From Duncaniella sp. (lineage in GTDB: Bacteria > Bacteroidota > Bacteroidia > Bacteroidales > Muribaculaceae): a stretch of DNA of 64,000 nucleotides. The stretch spans positions 259,899 through 323,898 of the forward strand of contig JAMPEV010000001.1 of NCBI GenBank assembly GCA_023664955.1, read 5' to 3'. The position numbers were made by a program, and so were the translations under genes. The notes under the pieces were generated by a model. It did no database searches, had not been told where the DNA came from, and saw nothing but the letters and a program-made list of their open reading frames with translations. This document shows, in pieces, positions 47,116 through 56,284 of the stretch (its first letter is position 1; each line of letters starts with the position of its first letter).

Positions 47116-47116
47116 T

Positions 47117-48838
47117 TTAGAAATTTAAGCGCAGACCTATAGGAAGAGAGAATTCGTAACGGTCATATTGCCACTTATTTATCAGTGCGCTTCCCGGATT
47201 ATGGAAGTTGTAACGCAATGATGGCTCTATGTATAGTGAAACAGCTGGCGAAAGCCTGTATTGCAATCCCACACCTCCGGTGAGTGACCATTGGGTTGGC
47301 GCACTGATGTCAGTGAGCCTGTCCATTGACTCCTTTGTGGCATGAATCGGGAAATCGACGGCTGCACCAAGTAATCCGTAGATGTTGAACGAGGATGCGG
47401 TGTAGAGTGACAGGTTGAGTTTCAAAGGCACCCCTATATAGTGGGTCTTGAATTCGTCAGTGTGTCTGTAGTACTCAACAGTCGATCTTAAATATGAATA
47501 TCTTACGCCGCTTTCCAGGCTTAGTGTCCTTGTCAAGCGCAAATTAAATGTAGCTCCAACAGTTAGAGTGAGAGCATGGTTGATTTTCTCCGGTTCTTCA
47601 CTCACGGTGCTTCTGCTTAATGTGCGTGACTCCGGCTTATTATTATCATCACCTGGCTCAGATGGTGGTGGAGCGATGGGGGTAGCCAAATCATTCATAA
47701 CCGATGATTGAGTGCCTCCTATGTCTCCTGACGCATTAACTTGAAGCCCGAGACCGTGGATTGATTTGCGATGAGGTTTATGGGCTATATAATTGTTGGT
47801 ATTTCTATATTCATCGATGGATTTATTATCTCTTCTCGTCTTATTGTCCTCATTATCTGCATTGATTTTGGTTTCCGCAGTAATTGGATTGGTCTTAGTG
47901 TCATTTGAGGAGACATTTTTTGCCGCGTCGTCGACTTTGGTGGCAAGATTTTCTTTTTTAGCATTATCAGTAGTAACACTCTGTGTTTCCTTCACAGTGT
48001 TTGAATCTGTGCCGGTGTTATTGTCTTCGTTGCTGATAGTCTCTTGACGGTCAATTGCATCATCGTTAATAACTGAGCTATGCGAAGTGGCATTGATGTG
48101 GCTTGGATTAGACGCAGCGGGCTTTGACGTGGTAGTTAGTAATGATTTGGAATTTGTTTTCACGCTGTCAATCTGCTTTTCGCTGTCAGATGGAACGGCA
48201 ATGGTTAGTATCCCATCTGCCACAATCATTTTATCAGTAGGAAGGTCTGGTATACGGTAATTGAATAGTTGCGGGATAAGTGCGAGTATGGCCACTAAGA
48301 TTGTGACAGCTCCGGCGAGTTCCAGTCGATGCTCTCTGATGATTCTTCGGAGCATCTCTTTTGCTCTGAAAAGCTGGGACGATGATGTGTGAGGCGCGAT
48401 TCCCAAAAGTTTCCCTATTTCGGCGTGCGATTTGTTTTCAAGCACGGCGAGTTTGAACACCTTGCGATACCCCTCCGGAAGTTTGTTGATTATCGCTTCA
48501 AGTTCTTCCATCGAGATGAGGTCCTGGATGTCAGGAGTATCGGCTAAATTAGTGTCCTCGTCGAGAAGTGAGAAAATTTCAGTCTGGCTGAGGTACTGAA
48601 TTGAGAGATTCCTCATAATAGTCCCTAACCATGATTCTACTTTGTCAGGGTCTCGCAGTGAAGATATCTGAGTGAAGGCCACAATAAAGCCGTCATGGAG
48701 GATATCGTTGGCATCGGCAGGGTCAGAGATGTAGTGCCGGATGATTTTCATCATTCGGGCGGAGTAGGTGGAATAGAGAGTCCCGAGGGCATCCCTGTCA
48801 CCTTGCTGACATCTTTCTACTAATGCTTTTTTATCCAT
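47117..48838 (-). CDS. ECF sigma factor fused through a transmembrane helix to an outer-membrane beta-barrel
   Basis: One uninterrupted 573-residue frame. Residues about 5-85 are sigma region 2 (AARMM-type helix, DPADANDILHDGFIVAF, VESWLGTIMRNLSIQYL). About 105-167 are sigma region 4 with the helix-turn-helix KSHAEIGKLLGIAPHTSSSQ. A single hydrophobic helix follows at about 174-192. Residues 195-360 are a Ser/Thr/Asn/Lys/Asp-rich linker. Residues about 360-573 are an OmpA/porin-type barrel (alternating strands such as LSLESGVRYSYLRSTVEYY) ending LPIGLRLNF with the C-terminal Phe that BAM recognises. In many Bacteroidetes a sigma gene is followed by a separate helix-plus-barrel protein; here they are one chain and the usual N-terminal anti-sigma segment is missing. 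It is divergent from a porin gene, a plausible target. Confidence 0.88.
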   Translation of the reverse strand: MDKKALVERCQQGDRDALGTLYSTYSARMMKIIRHYISDPADANDILHDGFIVAFTQISSLRDPDKVESWLGTIMRNLSIQYLSQTEIFSLLDEDTNLADTPDIQDLISMEELEAIINKLPEGYRKVFKLAVLENKSHAEIGKLLGIAPHTSSSQLFRAKEMLRRIIREHRLELAGAVTILVAILALIPQLFNYRIPDLPTDKMIVADGILTIAVPSDSEKQIDSVKTNSKSLLTTTSKPAASNPSHINATSHSSVINDDAIDRQETISNEDNNTGTDSNTVKETQSVTTDNAKKENLATKVDDAAKNVSSNDTKTNPITAETKINADNEDNKTRRDNKSIDEYRNTNNYIAHKPHRKSIHGLGLQVNASGDIGGTQSSVMNDLATPIAPPPSEPGDDNNKPESRTLSRSTVSEEPEKINHALTLTVGATFNLRLTRTLSLESGVRYSYLRSTVEYYRHTDEFKTHYIGVPLKLNLSLYTASSFNIYGLLGAAVDFPIHATKESMDRLTDISAPTQWSLTGGVGLQYRLSPAVSLYIEPSLRYNFHNPGSALINKWQYDRYEFSLPIGLRLNF

Positions 48839-49030
48839 TTCAAACAGCCATTGAGCAGATATAAACTTTTAAAATGAGTTTTCATACAGTCCTGTCATAA
48901 ACTTTCTATAAGGGGTTTAAATCGGCTCATTTACTTATAAGAGTGCAAAAAGCTCAAATGACTGCATGATCCTTAAAATTTTTTTTCAAAAAAATCACAT
49001 CTTTACCTGAACTGCTCTTTCCATCCATTG

Positions 49031-49038
49031 CAAAGGTA
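49031..49038 (-). promoter_or_regulatory. Promoter of the sigma-barrel gene, -7 element
   Basis: TACCTTTG on the minus strand, the same core as the porin promoter, lies about 190 nt upstream of the gene. The -33 is unclear. Confidence 0.5.
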
Positions 49039-49152
49039 TGTATTTTAGAATATATAAATAAGGGCAAATAATTGAATAATTGTGAAAATCTGTTAACAAC
49101 AAATTTAAAATGTTAAAATAAGTTGATTTAATGATGTTTTTTAGCATAAAAA

Positions 49153-49183
49153 TTTGTCATTTCAATAAAAGACCTTACCTTTG
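49153..49183 (+). promoter_or_regulatory. Porin leader promoter (TTTG-N19-TACCTTTG)
   Basis: TTTG at 49153-49156 and TACCTTTG at 49176-49183 are separated by exactly 19 nt, an ideal match. Transcription would start near 49190. Confidence 0.75.
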
Positions 49184-49220
49184 CATCAGTTTTTCATGGT
49201 ATTAGATTTAAGGTAAGAAG

Positions 49221-49252
49221 ATTATTCGTCGTGATGACGGATAATTTTTTTT
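49221..49252 (+). terminator. Intrinsic terminator inside the porin leader
   Basis: ATTATTCGTC (49221-49230) pairs with GACGGATAAT (49236-49245) through a 5-nt loop and is followed by eight T. It lies about 30 nt after the predicted start site and 88 nt before the porin ATG. Confidence 0.75.
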
Positions 49253-49339
49253 GTTTATACATTTTTAGTAGTCTTCCAAAATAATTTTCACCAACTTATT
49301 TTTTTACGATTGCTTAAATGTGTAACTTTGTTGCCACTT

Positions 49340-51310
49340 ATGAAACGATATCCATTATTCATCATTATATTAGCTTTGGGTGCACAGTGGCTCCTTGCCA
49401 AGGAGCCTGAAGTAGCCCCTTCTTACGCATGGCGTCTTCTCGAACCTCTCGGGCTTAGAGAGGAAGCTCCAATTGACACTATGCTATATAATTATTATCA
49501 AGGTGCAATCCCCTCGGCTTTTTCACCGGCTTTCGCTACCACGGGCAATCAAGGTTCTGTGGGAAAGAACATGATTTATATGCAGAGTGAGCCGATGAGC
49601 GATTTCTTTTTCCGAGATGCGAAGACTCCGTGGATTCCGAGCCTCTCTAAAATGAAATTTTACAACACCCGCATCCCGATGTCAATCGTGAGTTATAACA
49701 CCGGAGGTGGTAAGGAACTTGCGCAGGACTATTTCAAGATGCTATTCACCGGTAATTTCTCCCCAAAGGGTCAGATTGGTGCTTTCTTCGACTATCCTTA
49801 TTCAAAGGGTAGCTATAACTATCAGGCTGCAAAAGGTTTGAGTTGGGGATTCTCAGGATCGTATACCGGCGACAGGTATGAATTTCAGGGATTCCTCTAC
49901 AACACTAATATGCTAAACAAGGAAAATGGCGGTATCACAGATGATCTCTATATTACCGATCCTGCAGAACTGCAAGGCGGTGTGTCGTCAATCAATCCCA
50001 AAACAATCCCCACTAATCTTGACGCATCCCACAGCCGGTACAAGGGGCGTCAGATTTACATGAATCATCGCTACAAAGTGGGATTTTGGAAGGAGGAGAA
50101 GGATGAAAATGACTCAGTGGTGGCTCGTGAATATATCCCGGTGTCAAGTTTCATATGGACTTTTGATTACAAGGATGGGTATCATAAATTCACCAACACA
50201 AACGGCGTAAACGAAAAAGAGTTCTGGGGTAATCACTATCTCTCTGATTCAGAGACAAATGATAAAACTCATTACTCCTCTATGCAAAATACCTTCGGCA
50301 TTTCTCTCTTGGAGGGTTTTAATAAGTATGCCAAAGCCGGCTTGGGTGCGTTTGTGACTCACGAGATACGAAAATTCTACCAGACACCTGATACCCTTGC
50401 GATTTCGGGCGAGGAACGTCCGTCGAATCTTACTCCATATCCCTTTGCCGAACGATTGGCTCACAAGGAGACACAGAATCTCCTTTATGTTGGGGCTCAG
50501 CTTACTAAGCAGCAAGGAGCGCTGTTAAATTACGAGATAACAGGTAAAATCGGTTTGCTCGGTCCGGCCGGAGGTGAGATTATTGTCGATGGTAGTGCGT
50601 CTACTCATCTCAGACTTCTCGGTGACACAGTGTCGCTTACCGGTTACGGTCATTTCAGCAACAAAACCGCACCTTATTTAATGAACAACTTTATTTCCAA
50701 CCATTTCGCATGGCAGAATGATTTTAGCAAGATTCGTCGTCTGCGATTTGGCGGTGTCCTTAATATTCCTCAGACCGGCACCACCATCAATGTTGGTGTG
50801 GAAAATGTTCAGAATTACATATATTTCAATTCCATATTCCTTCCGGAGCAGCATGGGGGAAGTATTCAAGTGTTTAGCGCACAGCTGCAACAGGATTTCA
50901 GATTCCGTGCTTTGAATTGGAAAAATACCATTATATATCAAACTTCTTCCGAGGAATCAGTGCTGCCACTTCCCACCTTAGCAATATACTCTAATCTTTA
51001 TCTACTCTTCAAAGTGGCAAAGGTCCTCGATGTGCAATTTGGTGTCGACCTAGATTACTATACCAAATACTATGCACCCACCTACCAGCCCTCTACAATG
51101 GCATTTTGTAACCAGAACGAGATTAAGTGCGGAAGCTATCCATTTATGAATGTGTATATTAATATGCGACTATCACGCGCCCGATTCTTCCTGCTGTTCC
51201 AGCATGTGAATCAAGGTATTATAGGAGATAACAATTATTTCTCAATGCCGCACTATCCGCTCAATCCCCGTCGTTTCCTGATGGGGGTGTCGGTGAATTT
51301 CAACAATTAA
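49340..51310 (+). CDS. Putative porin of Bacteroidetes type (PF14121-like)
   Basis: About 656 residues. I chose the ATG at 49340 (MKRYPLFIIILALGAQWLLA), which opens with a clean signal peptide; the frame could start at a TTG at 49310. The body is rich in amphipathic strands with aromatic girdles (SYNYQAAKGLSWGFSGSYTG, YEFQGFLYNTNM, HMFTNTN-like loops) and ends MGVSVNFNN, as expected of an outer-membrane barrel. It matches the 'putative porin' family of Bacteroidetes, for which the substrate is unknown. It is divergent from the sigma-barrel fusion and preceded by a promoter and a leader terminator. Confidence 0.85.
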   Translation: MKRYPLFIIILALGAQWLLAKEPEVAPSYAWRLLEPLGLREEAPIDTMLYNYYQGAIPSAFSPAFATTGNQGSVGKNMIYMQSEPMSDFFFRDAKTPWIPSLSKMKFYNTRIPMSIVSYNTGGGKELAQDYFKMLFTGNFSPKGQIGAFFDYPYSKGSYNYQAAKGLSWGFSGSYTGDRYEFQGFLYNTNMLNKENGGITDDLYITDPAELQGGVSSINPKTIPTNLDASHSRYKGRQIYMNHRYKVGFWKEEKDENDSVVAREYIPVSSFIWTFDYKDGYHKFTNTNGVNEKEFWGNHYLSDSETNDKTHYSSMQNTFGISLLEGFNKYAKAGLGAFVTHEIRKFYQTPDTLAISGEERPSNLTPYPFAERLAHKETQNLLYVGAQLTKQQGALLNYEITGKIGLLGPAGGEIIVDGSASTHLRLLGDTVSLTGYGHFSNKTAPYLMNNFISNHFAWQNDFSKIRRLRFGGVLNIPQTGTTINVGVENVQNYIYFNSIFLPEQHGGSIQVFSAQLQQDFRFRALNWKNTIIYQTSSEESVLPLPTLAIYSNLYLLFKVAKVLDVQFGVDLDYYTKYYAPTYQPSTMAFCNQNEIKCGSYPFMNVYINMRLSRARFFLLFQHVNQGIIGDNNYFSMPHYPLNPRRFLMGVSVNFNN

Positions 51311-51389
51311 CACTATCTGTTTAAACATATTATCGGTAATCGGTTGTTATTCTCTTAGTAAAGAATATCAATTGATTATAGTTTATAAT

Positions 51390-52244
51390 ATGTCTGACGA
51401 TACTAAAATCAACAATAAAGGAGGGCTATTGAACATGCTTCGGGGTCCTCGAGGCGGAATAATCCTCTCACTTGCCATAATGGCTGTGGGAGTGATAGTT
51501 ACCATCAGAAGCTGCTCTTCACCATTAGGGCGAAACGGCTATGAATATGTGAGAGGAAGCGGCGACACTATCAATATTGCCATCGATTACTCACCGATGT
51601 CGCTTTACCGTTATGGCGACACATTGGGGGGCTTCAATTATTCAATGATGAAGGAGATGGCATCGCTTTATGGCGACAATGTAAAGTTCTATCCCATATC
51701 TTCAATAGGGGAGGCTCTTGATGATCTTGAAAAGGGGAAATATGACATTGTGGTGTCGGACCTTCCGGTTACCGCTGTGCAGAAGGAAAAATATCTCTTC
51801 ACCGAGCCGGTGTATCTCGACAAGCAAGTGTTGATAAGTCGCGACACAAACCTGCGCACTGCACTTGACCTTGCCGGAAAAGATGTGTGGGTGGTGAAGG
51901 GTTCTCCGGCTGAGGAACGTATGCGGAATTTGTCACGTGAAATCGGAGACTCGATTCACATACATAGCGACGGCACCAATAATGCCGAGCAATTGTTTAT
52001 GCTTACTGCCACCGGCGATGTAAAGGCGGCGGTAATTAATGAAGATATCGCTAAGAAGCTTACCAAGGAGCATCCGGAAGTGCAAATTGCCACTCCTGTA
52101 TCGTTCAACCAGTTCGAATCGTGGGTTGTCAATAAGAAACGTACTGCCCTGGCCGATACCCTTAATGCACGAATTGAACGATTCAAGACCACGCCGAAGT
52201 ATCAGGAGCTTGTGAGAAGGTATATCGATAGCGATAGCATATAA
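51390..52244 (+). CDS. Membrane-anchored solute-binding domain protein (SBP_bac_3 type)
   Basis: About 284 residues; start set at the ATG at 51390 (MSDDTKINN), since the ATG at 51372 adds six residues without a better ribosome site. One transmembrane helix (GGIILSLAIMAVGVIVTI) lies near residues 23-40. It is followed by a periplasmic type II solute-binding domain with INIAIDYSPMSLYRYGD, LEKGKYDIVVSDLPVTAVQKE and LFTEPVYLDKQVLI. The fold resembles the first domain of the lytic transglycosylase MltF, but the catalytic SLT domain is missing. No permease or ATPase is adjacent. It lies 79 bp downstream of the porin gene on the same strand. Confidence 0.82.
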   Translation: MSDDTKINNKGGLLNMLRGPRGGIILSLAIMAVGVIVTIRSCSSPLGRNGYEYVRGSGDTINIAIDYSPMSLYRYGDTLGGFNYSMMKEMASLYGDNVKFYPISSIGEALDDLEKGKYDIVVSDLPVTAVQKEKYLFTEPVYLDKQVLISRDTNLRTALDLAGKDVWVVKGSPAEERMRNLSREIGDSIHIHSDGTNNAEQLFMLTATGDVKAAVINEDIAKKLTKEHPEVQIATPVSFNQFESWVVNKKRTALADTLNARIERFKTTPKYQELVRRYIDSDSI

Positions 52245-52339
52245 TTTGCAAGGCAGTTCAACAAAATATGTTAATCAATTGTTACTATATTAAAACAAAA
52301 CAAATCTAACTATTTATTTAATAAAAAAATTAAGTCGTT

Positions 52340-52897
52340 ATGAAAACGCTAATTCAAAATTATTTAGGACAGTCCCGCTATTGGTGGGTAGTCCTTGTGG
52401 CCGGTATCTTGATGGTGATATGCGGTTTCGCATATTGGTTCTGGCCGGTGGCAGGTTATGCCGTAGCATCGCAGATTTTCGGATGGCTTTTGGTTCTCGT
52501 AGGTATCGTCCAGCTTCTCGTTGCCTCTGGTCCTGACCGCGGTAAGGGATGGGGATGGTGGCTCGTAGGCGGTGTGATTGACATGTTTATCGGTTTCATG
52601 CTAGTCCGCAGTATCGTCCTTTCTGAAATGGTGTTCCCCTATTTTATAGCCTTCATATTCCTCTATTGGGGTATTACAGCACTCTGCAGTGCCGTTCAGC
52701 AAAGCGGTCGCCGTTATTGGTGGCTATATCTTATCAATGGTATCCTCCTTATCGCTATCGGTTTCTTCTTCATTGAAGCCGGTTGGGTACAGGATATGGC
52801 AATGACAAGCTTCCTTACTTCTCTTGCCTTTATATATTGGGGATTCTCTATCGCTATGCTTTCATACGACATGAAACCTACAACTCGGAGGGAATAA
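52340..52897 (+). CDS. HdeD-family (DUF308) six-helix membrane protein
   Basis: This 185-residue protein has about six hydrophobic helices in pairs separated by short polar turns rich in Trp and Gly (WWVVLVAGILMVICGFAYWF, GWLLVLVGIVQLL, GWWLVGGVIDMFIGFML). That pattern is characteristic of HdeD/DUF308 proteins. In E. coli HdeD is linked to acid resistance at high cell density; the role here is unknown. It lies 95 bp after the solute-binding protein gene and before a terminator. Confidence 0.85.
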   Translation: MKTLIQNYLGQSRYWWVVLVAGILMVICGFAYWFWPVAGYAVASQIFGWLLVLVGIVQLLVASGPDRGKGWGWWLVGGVIDMFIGFMLVRSIVLSEMVFPYFIAFIFLYWGITALCSAVQQSGRRYWWLYLINGILLIAIGFFFIEAGWVQDMAMTSFLTSLAFIYWGFSIAMLSYDMKPTTRRE

Positions 52898-52960
52898 ACG
52901 ACTATAGAATTGCGATTATTTGATTTGAATGACTAACAGGGGTTGTTTATCCCTGAAACG

Positions 52961-52995
52961 AATGGCCACACCGCCCACGAGGCAGTGTGGCCATT
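52961..52995. terminator. Terminator between the HdeD-like gene and leuB
   Basis: AATGGCCACAC (52961-52971) pairs perfectly with GTGTGGCCATT (52985-52995), followed by TGTTTGGTT. The flanking genes are convergent. A smaller hairpin CAGGG/CCCTG precedes it. Confidence 0.75.
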
Positions 52996-53055
52996 TGTTT
53001 GGTTGGAGTTTTGCCGAAAAAGGGTCGGTCTTTCAGGGCTTTCCCTTTATGTTGA

Positions 53056-54117
53056 TTATGCTTTTTTGATATAGTCGACAATCCAAGCTCCCACTTCCTT
53101 GGTGCCGTAGTTGGCGCCGCCTTCTACTTGGATTTCCGTAGTGCGAACGTTAGAGTCAAGCGAAGCATTGACCGCTTTGCGGATAAGTGCGCCTTCCTCA
53201 GTGAGATTGAAGTATTCAAAAAGCATTGCCACTGAGAGTATCTGGGCGAGGGGATTGGCGATGTTTTTACCCTTGGCCTGAGGCCACGATCCGTGGATTG
53301 GCTCAAATACCGGTGTCTTTTCACCGGTAGAAGCTGATGGGAGAAGTCCCATTGAACCTGAGATTACCGAGCCTTCGTCGGTCAGGATATCACCAAAGGT
53401 GTTCTCGGTTACCATCACATCGAAAAAGCGTGGTTCCTGAATCATGCGCATTGCGGCATTGTCGACATACATGAAATCGGTGGTGACATCCGGGTATTCC
53501 GGAGCCATTTCCTGTGCTACCTTGCGCCATAAACGTGAGGATGCGAGGACGTTAGCTTTGTCGACCACGGTGAGATGTTTGTGACGGCGAAGCGCGTAGT
53601 CGTATGCCACTCGGAGTATACGCTCTATTTCGGGGCGGGTGTAGGCGTTGGTGTCGTAAGCACGGTTGTTATCTTCATATTTCTCACCGAAGTACATGCC
53701 GCCGGTCAATTCGCGGATGCAGATGAAGTCGGCGCCTTCCACCAATTCAGCACGTAGTGGGGATTTGTGGATAAGACATTGGAAAGTCTCTACCGGGCGA
53801 ATGTTGGCAAACAGTCCAAGCTTTTTGCGCATGGCGAGAAGACCTTGTTCGGGACGTACTTTTGCGTTGGGATTATTGTCAAATTTGGGGTCGCCGACGG
53901 CCGAGAAGAGCACGGCATCAGCCCATAGGCATGTCTCGTATGTCTCTTCAGGGAATGGGTCACCTACTTTGTCGATTGCGTCAGCACCGCATATGCCATA
54001 TTTAAATTCAACTTTGTGGTTGAATTTCTCACAAATCGCACTCATTACGTCAACACCTTGACGAGAAATCTCCGGTCCGATGCCGTCGCCGGGTAGCACT
54101 GCTATCTTAAAGTCCAT
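53056..54117 (-). CDS. leuB: 3-isopropylmalate dehydrogenase
   Basis: This 353-residue enzyme oxidatively decarboxylates 3-isopropylmalate to 2-ketoisocaproate. The N-terminal [18 protein letters not shown] and the C-terminal [25 protein letters not shown], with [19 protein letters not shown], are the family landmarks; substrate arginines are in [11 protein letters not shown]. It is the last gene of the minus-strand leuA-leuC-leuD-LeuA-like-leuB cluster. Confidence 0.97.
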   Translation of the reverse strand: MDFKIAVLPGDGIGPEISRQGVDVMSAICEKFNHKVEFKYGICGADAIDKVGDPFPEETYETCLWADAVLFSAVGDPKFDNNPNAKVRPEQGLLAMRKKLGLFANIRPVETFQCLIHKSPLRAELVEGADFICIRELTGGMYFGEKYEDNNRAYDTNAYTRPEIERILRVAYDYALRRHKHLTVVDKANVLASSRLWRKVAQEMAPEYPDVTTDFMYVDNAAMRMIQEPRFFDVMVTENTFGDILTDEGSVISGSMGLLPSASTGEKTPVFEPIHGSWPQAKGKNIANPLAQILSVAMLFEYFNLTEEGALIRKAVNASLDSNVRTTEIQVEGGANYGTKEVGAWIVDYIKKA

Positions 54118-54146
54118 AATATATAATTTTTTGTTGTTATCCGTTG

Positions 54147-55670
54147 TTATTTATCGAGAGCTTCGATTAGATTGAGCATCTTAACTGTGGCTTGGATGGC
54201 GGCTTCTGTCTGGTCGGCATCCAAGCCACGTGTTTTCAGTATATTACCTTCGTAATTCCATGTGATATTGGCATGGACAAGCGCATCAGTTTTGCCTCCG
54301 GACGGGATGTTAACGCTATAATTCACGAGGGTGGGAAAGGGACGTTGAAGTTTGCCGCGGTAGATGGTGCGTATTGCACGCATGAAAGCGTCAAATTGTC
54401 CATCGCCTACTGCCGATTCCTGAAACTCTGCATCGTTGATTATGAGCTTGACGGTGGCCGTGGGACGTAAGCCTTGCGATAGGTTAAGCGCATAATTGAC
54501 AATACGTATTTTGGAGGGTAGGGAGTTATGTTTCAGCACATCTGCTACGATGAACGGAAGGTCACCCTGTGTCACAATCTCTTTCTTGTCGCCAAGTTGG
54601 ATTATTCGCTCTGTTACTTTGCGGATATTCTCCTCCGACAGTTCTATGCCTAATGCATCGAGATTTTTCTTTATGTTTGCTTTACCGGATGTCTTGCCGA
54701 GTGCATATTCGCGCTCGCGTCCGAAACGTTCCGGCAACAAGTCGTTGTAGTACAGGTTGTTCTTGTTATCGCCATCGGCGTGAACTCCTGCACATTGTGT
54801 GAACACGCTGTCGCCTATAATTGGCTTATTAGGTGGCACCATGATACCAGAGAATGATTCAACTATGTGGCTCACCTTGTTGATTTTCGACTCGTCTATA
54901 TTCGTTGTGCCGTTGAGCTGGTCGTGAATCACGGCAACCGTGCTTGATAAGGTGGCATTTCCGGCACGCTCTCCAAGCCCGTTGATGGTGCAGTGTACTC
55001 CTTTTGCGCCACCTTTCACGGCGGCAAATACGTTGGCGGTGGCCAGGTCGTAATCGTTATGGGCGTGAAAATCAAAATGCAGTTGAGGATAATGCTTTAC
55101 CATGCGATGTACGTAGCTTAACGTGTCGTAGGGATTGAGAACTCCAAGCGTGTCGGGGAGCATGAAGCGCTTGATGGGAAGGCTTTTGATACTCTCCATC
55201 AGGGCAAATACATACTCAGGCGAATGTTTCATGCCGTTTGACCAATCCTCAAGGTATATGTTTACCTCAAGTCCGGCTGCTGTGGCGCGTTCCACTTCTT
55301 GCTTGATTACAGCGAAATGCTCGTCCGGTGTCTGCTTCAATTGCAATCGACAGTGTCTTTCGGAGCCTTTGGCAAGCAGATTTATCACCGTACCCCCCAC
55401 ATCCTTTATCCAGTTGACTGACACGCCGCCGTCAAGAAACCCTAACACTTCAATTGCGTCTATTTTCCCGATGCGTTGTGCCCAGGCACACACTTTACGC
55501 ACTGTGTCCCTTTCTCCTTCTGAGACTCTCGCTGAGGCAATCTCAATGCGTGGCACATGGAGCTCGCCGAGCAATAGCCTGGCTATGGCAAGCTTTTCGG
55601 ATGTCGAAAATGACACTCCCGAGGTCTGCTCTCCATCCCTCAAGGTGGTGTCCATCAATTCAACATGCAT
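54147..55670 (-). CDS. Second LeuA-family synthase, probable citramalate or isopropylmalate synthase
   Basis: This 507-residue protein condenses acetyl-CoA with a 2-keto acid. The TIM-barrel DRE-TIM motif [17 protein letters not shown] and the metal-binding [16 protein letters not shown] are intact, as is [10 protein letters not shown]. The C-terminal regulatory alpha/beta domain is present. It differs from the other LeuA at 57763-59259 in motif detail ([30 protein letters not shown]), which resembles the CimA/LeuA2 branch. It may make citramalate from pyruvate for isoleucine synthesis, but this cannot be decided from sequence alone. It lies 29 bp before leuB and 8 bp after leuD. Confidence 0.85.
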   Translation of the reverse strand: MHVELMDTTLRDGEQTSGVSFSTSEKLAIARLLLGELHVPRIEIASARVSEGERDTVRKVCAWAQRIGKIDAIEVLGFLDGGVSVNWIKDVGGTVINLLAKGSERHCRLQLKQTPDEHFAVIKQEVERATAAGLEVNIYLEDWSNGMKHSPEYVFALMESIKSLPIKRFMLPDTLGVLNPYDTLSYVHRMVKHYPQLHFDFHAHNDYDLATANVFAAVKGGAKGVHCTINGLGERAGNATLSSTVAVIHDQLNGTTNIDESKINKVSHIVESFSGIMVPPNKPIIGDSVFTQCAGVHADGDNKNNLYYNDLLPERFGREREYALGKTSGKANIKKNLDALGIELSEENIRKVTERIIQLGDKKEIVTQGDLPFIVADVLKHNSLPSKIRIVNYALNLSQGLRPTATVKLIINDAEFQESAVGDGQFDAFMRAIRTIYRGKLQRPFPTLVNYSVNIPSGGKTDALVHANITWNYEGNILKTRGLDADQTEAAIQATVKMLNLIEALDK

Positions 55671-55678
55671 ATTCTATC

Positions 55679-56269
55679 CTATTTCTTATTGGCTTCCCAC
55701 GCCTCAATGTCAGCTTTCTTCGAGAGGAGAAACTCGATATCGTCAAGACCTTCAGCCAGACACTGTTTCTTGTAGGGATTTATGTCAAATCTCTCACTCT
55801 TGCCATTAGTGAGATTAGAGATGGTCTGAGTCGGAAGGTCAACTTTTATTTCTGCCTTCGGATTGGCGGCGATAGTGTCAAAAAGCTCGGCAAGGAATTC
55901 ATCGCTCACCACTACGGGGAGCACGAAGTTGTTGAGCTCATTGTTCTTATGGATGTCGGCGAAGAAACTTGACACCACTACTCGGAAGCCGTAGTCGGCG
56001 ATTGCCCAGGCTGCATGTTCGCGGCTGGACCCGGAACCGAAATTCTTTCCCGCTACTAGAATACAGCCGCTATATGTGGGGTCATTGAGCACGAAATCCT
56101 TGATAGGATTGCCCTCTTTGTCGTAGCGCCAGTCGCGGAACAGGTTGTCACCAAATCCTTCGCGGGATGTGGCTTTGAGAAAGCGTGCGGGGATTATCTG
56201 GTCTGTGTCTACGTTCTCCATTGGAAGAGGGACACAAGTTGAGGTTATGGTGGTAAATTTTTCTTTCAT
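55679..56269 (-). CDS. leuD: 3-isopropylmalate dehydratase small subunit
   Basis: This 196-residue aconitase C-terminal (swivel) domain protein partners LeuC to isomerise isopropylmalate. Signature elements are [11 protein letters not shown], then [20 protein letters not shown], and [13 protein letters not shown]. Its order after leuC (15-bp gap) is conventional. Confidence 0.96.
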   Translation of the reverse strand: MKEKFTTITSTCVPLPMENVDTDQIIPARFLKATSREGFGDNLFRDWRYDKEGNPIKDFVLNDPTYSGCILVAGKNFGSGSSREHAAWAIADYGFRVVVSSFFADIHKNNELNNFVLPVVVSDEFLAELFDTIAANPKAEIKVDLPTQTISNLTNGKSERFDINPYKKQCLAEGLDDIEFLLSKKADIEAWEANKK

Positions 56270-56284
56270 AGTGTGAGGGGATGT

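Larger units (their letters stand above)
46576..47116. other. AT-rich intergenic region after the restriction-modification genes
   Basis: About 540 bp with no convincing gene. It holds an inverted repeat TTGACTTAT/ATAAGTCAA (46755-46763 and 46785-46793), a terminator hairpin (46806-46843), and four degenerate direct repeats (47006-47115). Base composition is intermediate between the island and the flanking chromosome, so one edge of the acquired DNA probably lies here. Confidence 0.5.
48839..49339. other. Divergent regulatory region between the sigma-barrel and porin genes
   Basis: About 500 bp of AT-rich sequence. It contains a minus-strand -7 element (49031-49038), a plus-strand -33/-7 promoter (49153-49183), a leader terminator (49221-49252) and a second possible plus-strand -7 element TAACTTTG (49322-49329). 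Confidence 0.6.

Noticed and set aside
55135..55809. 224-codon plus-strand ORF
   Set aside because: It is antisense to the second LeuA-type gene and leuD, both certain.
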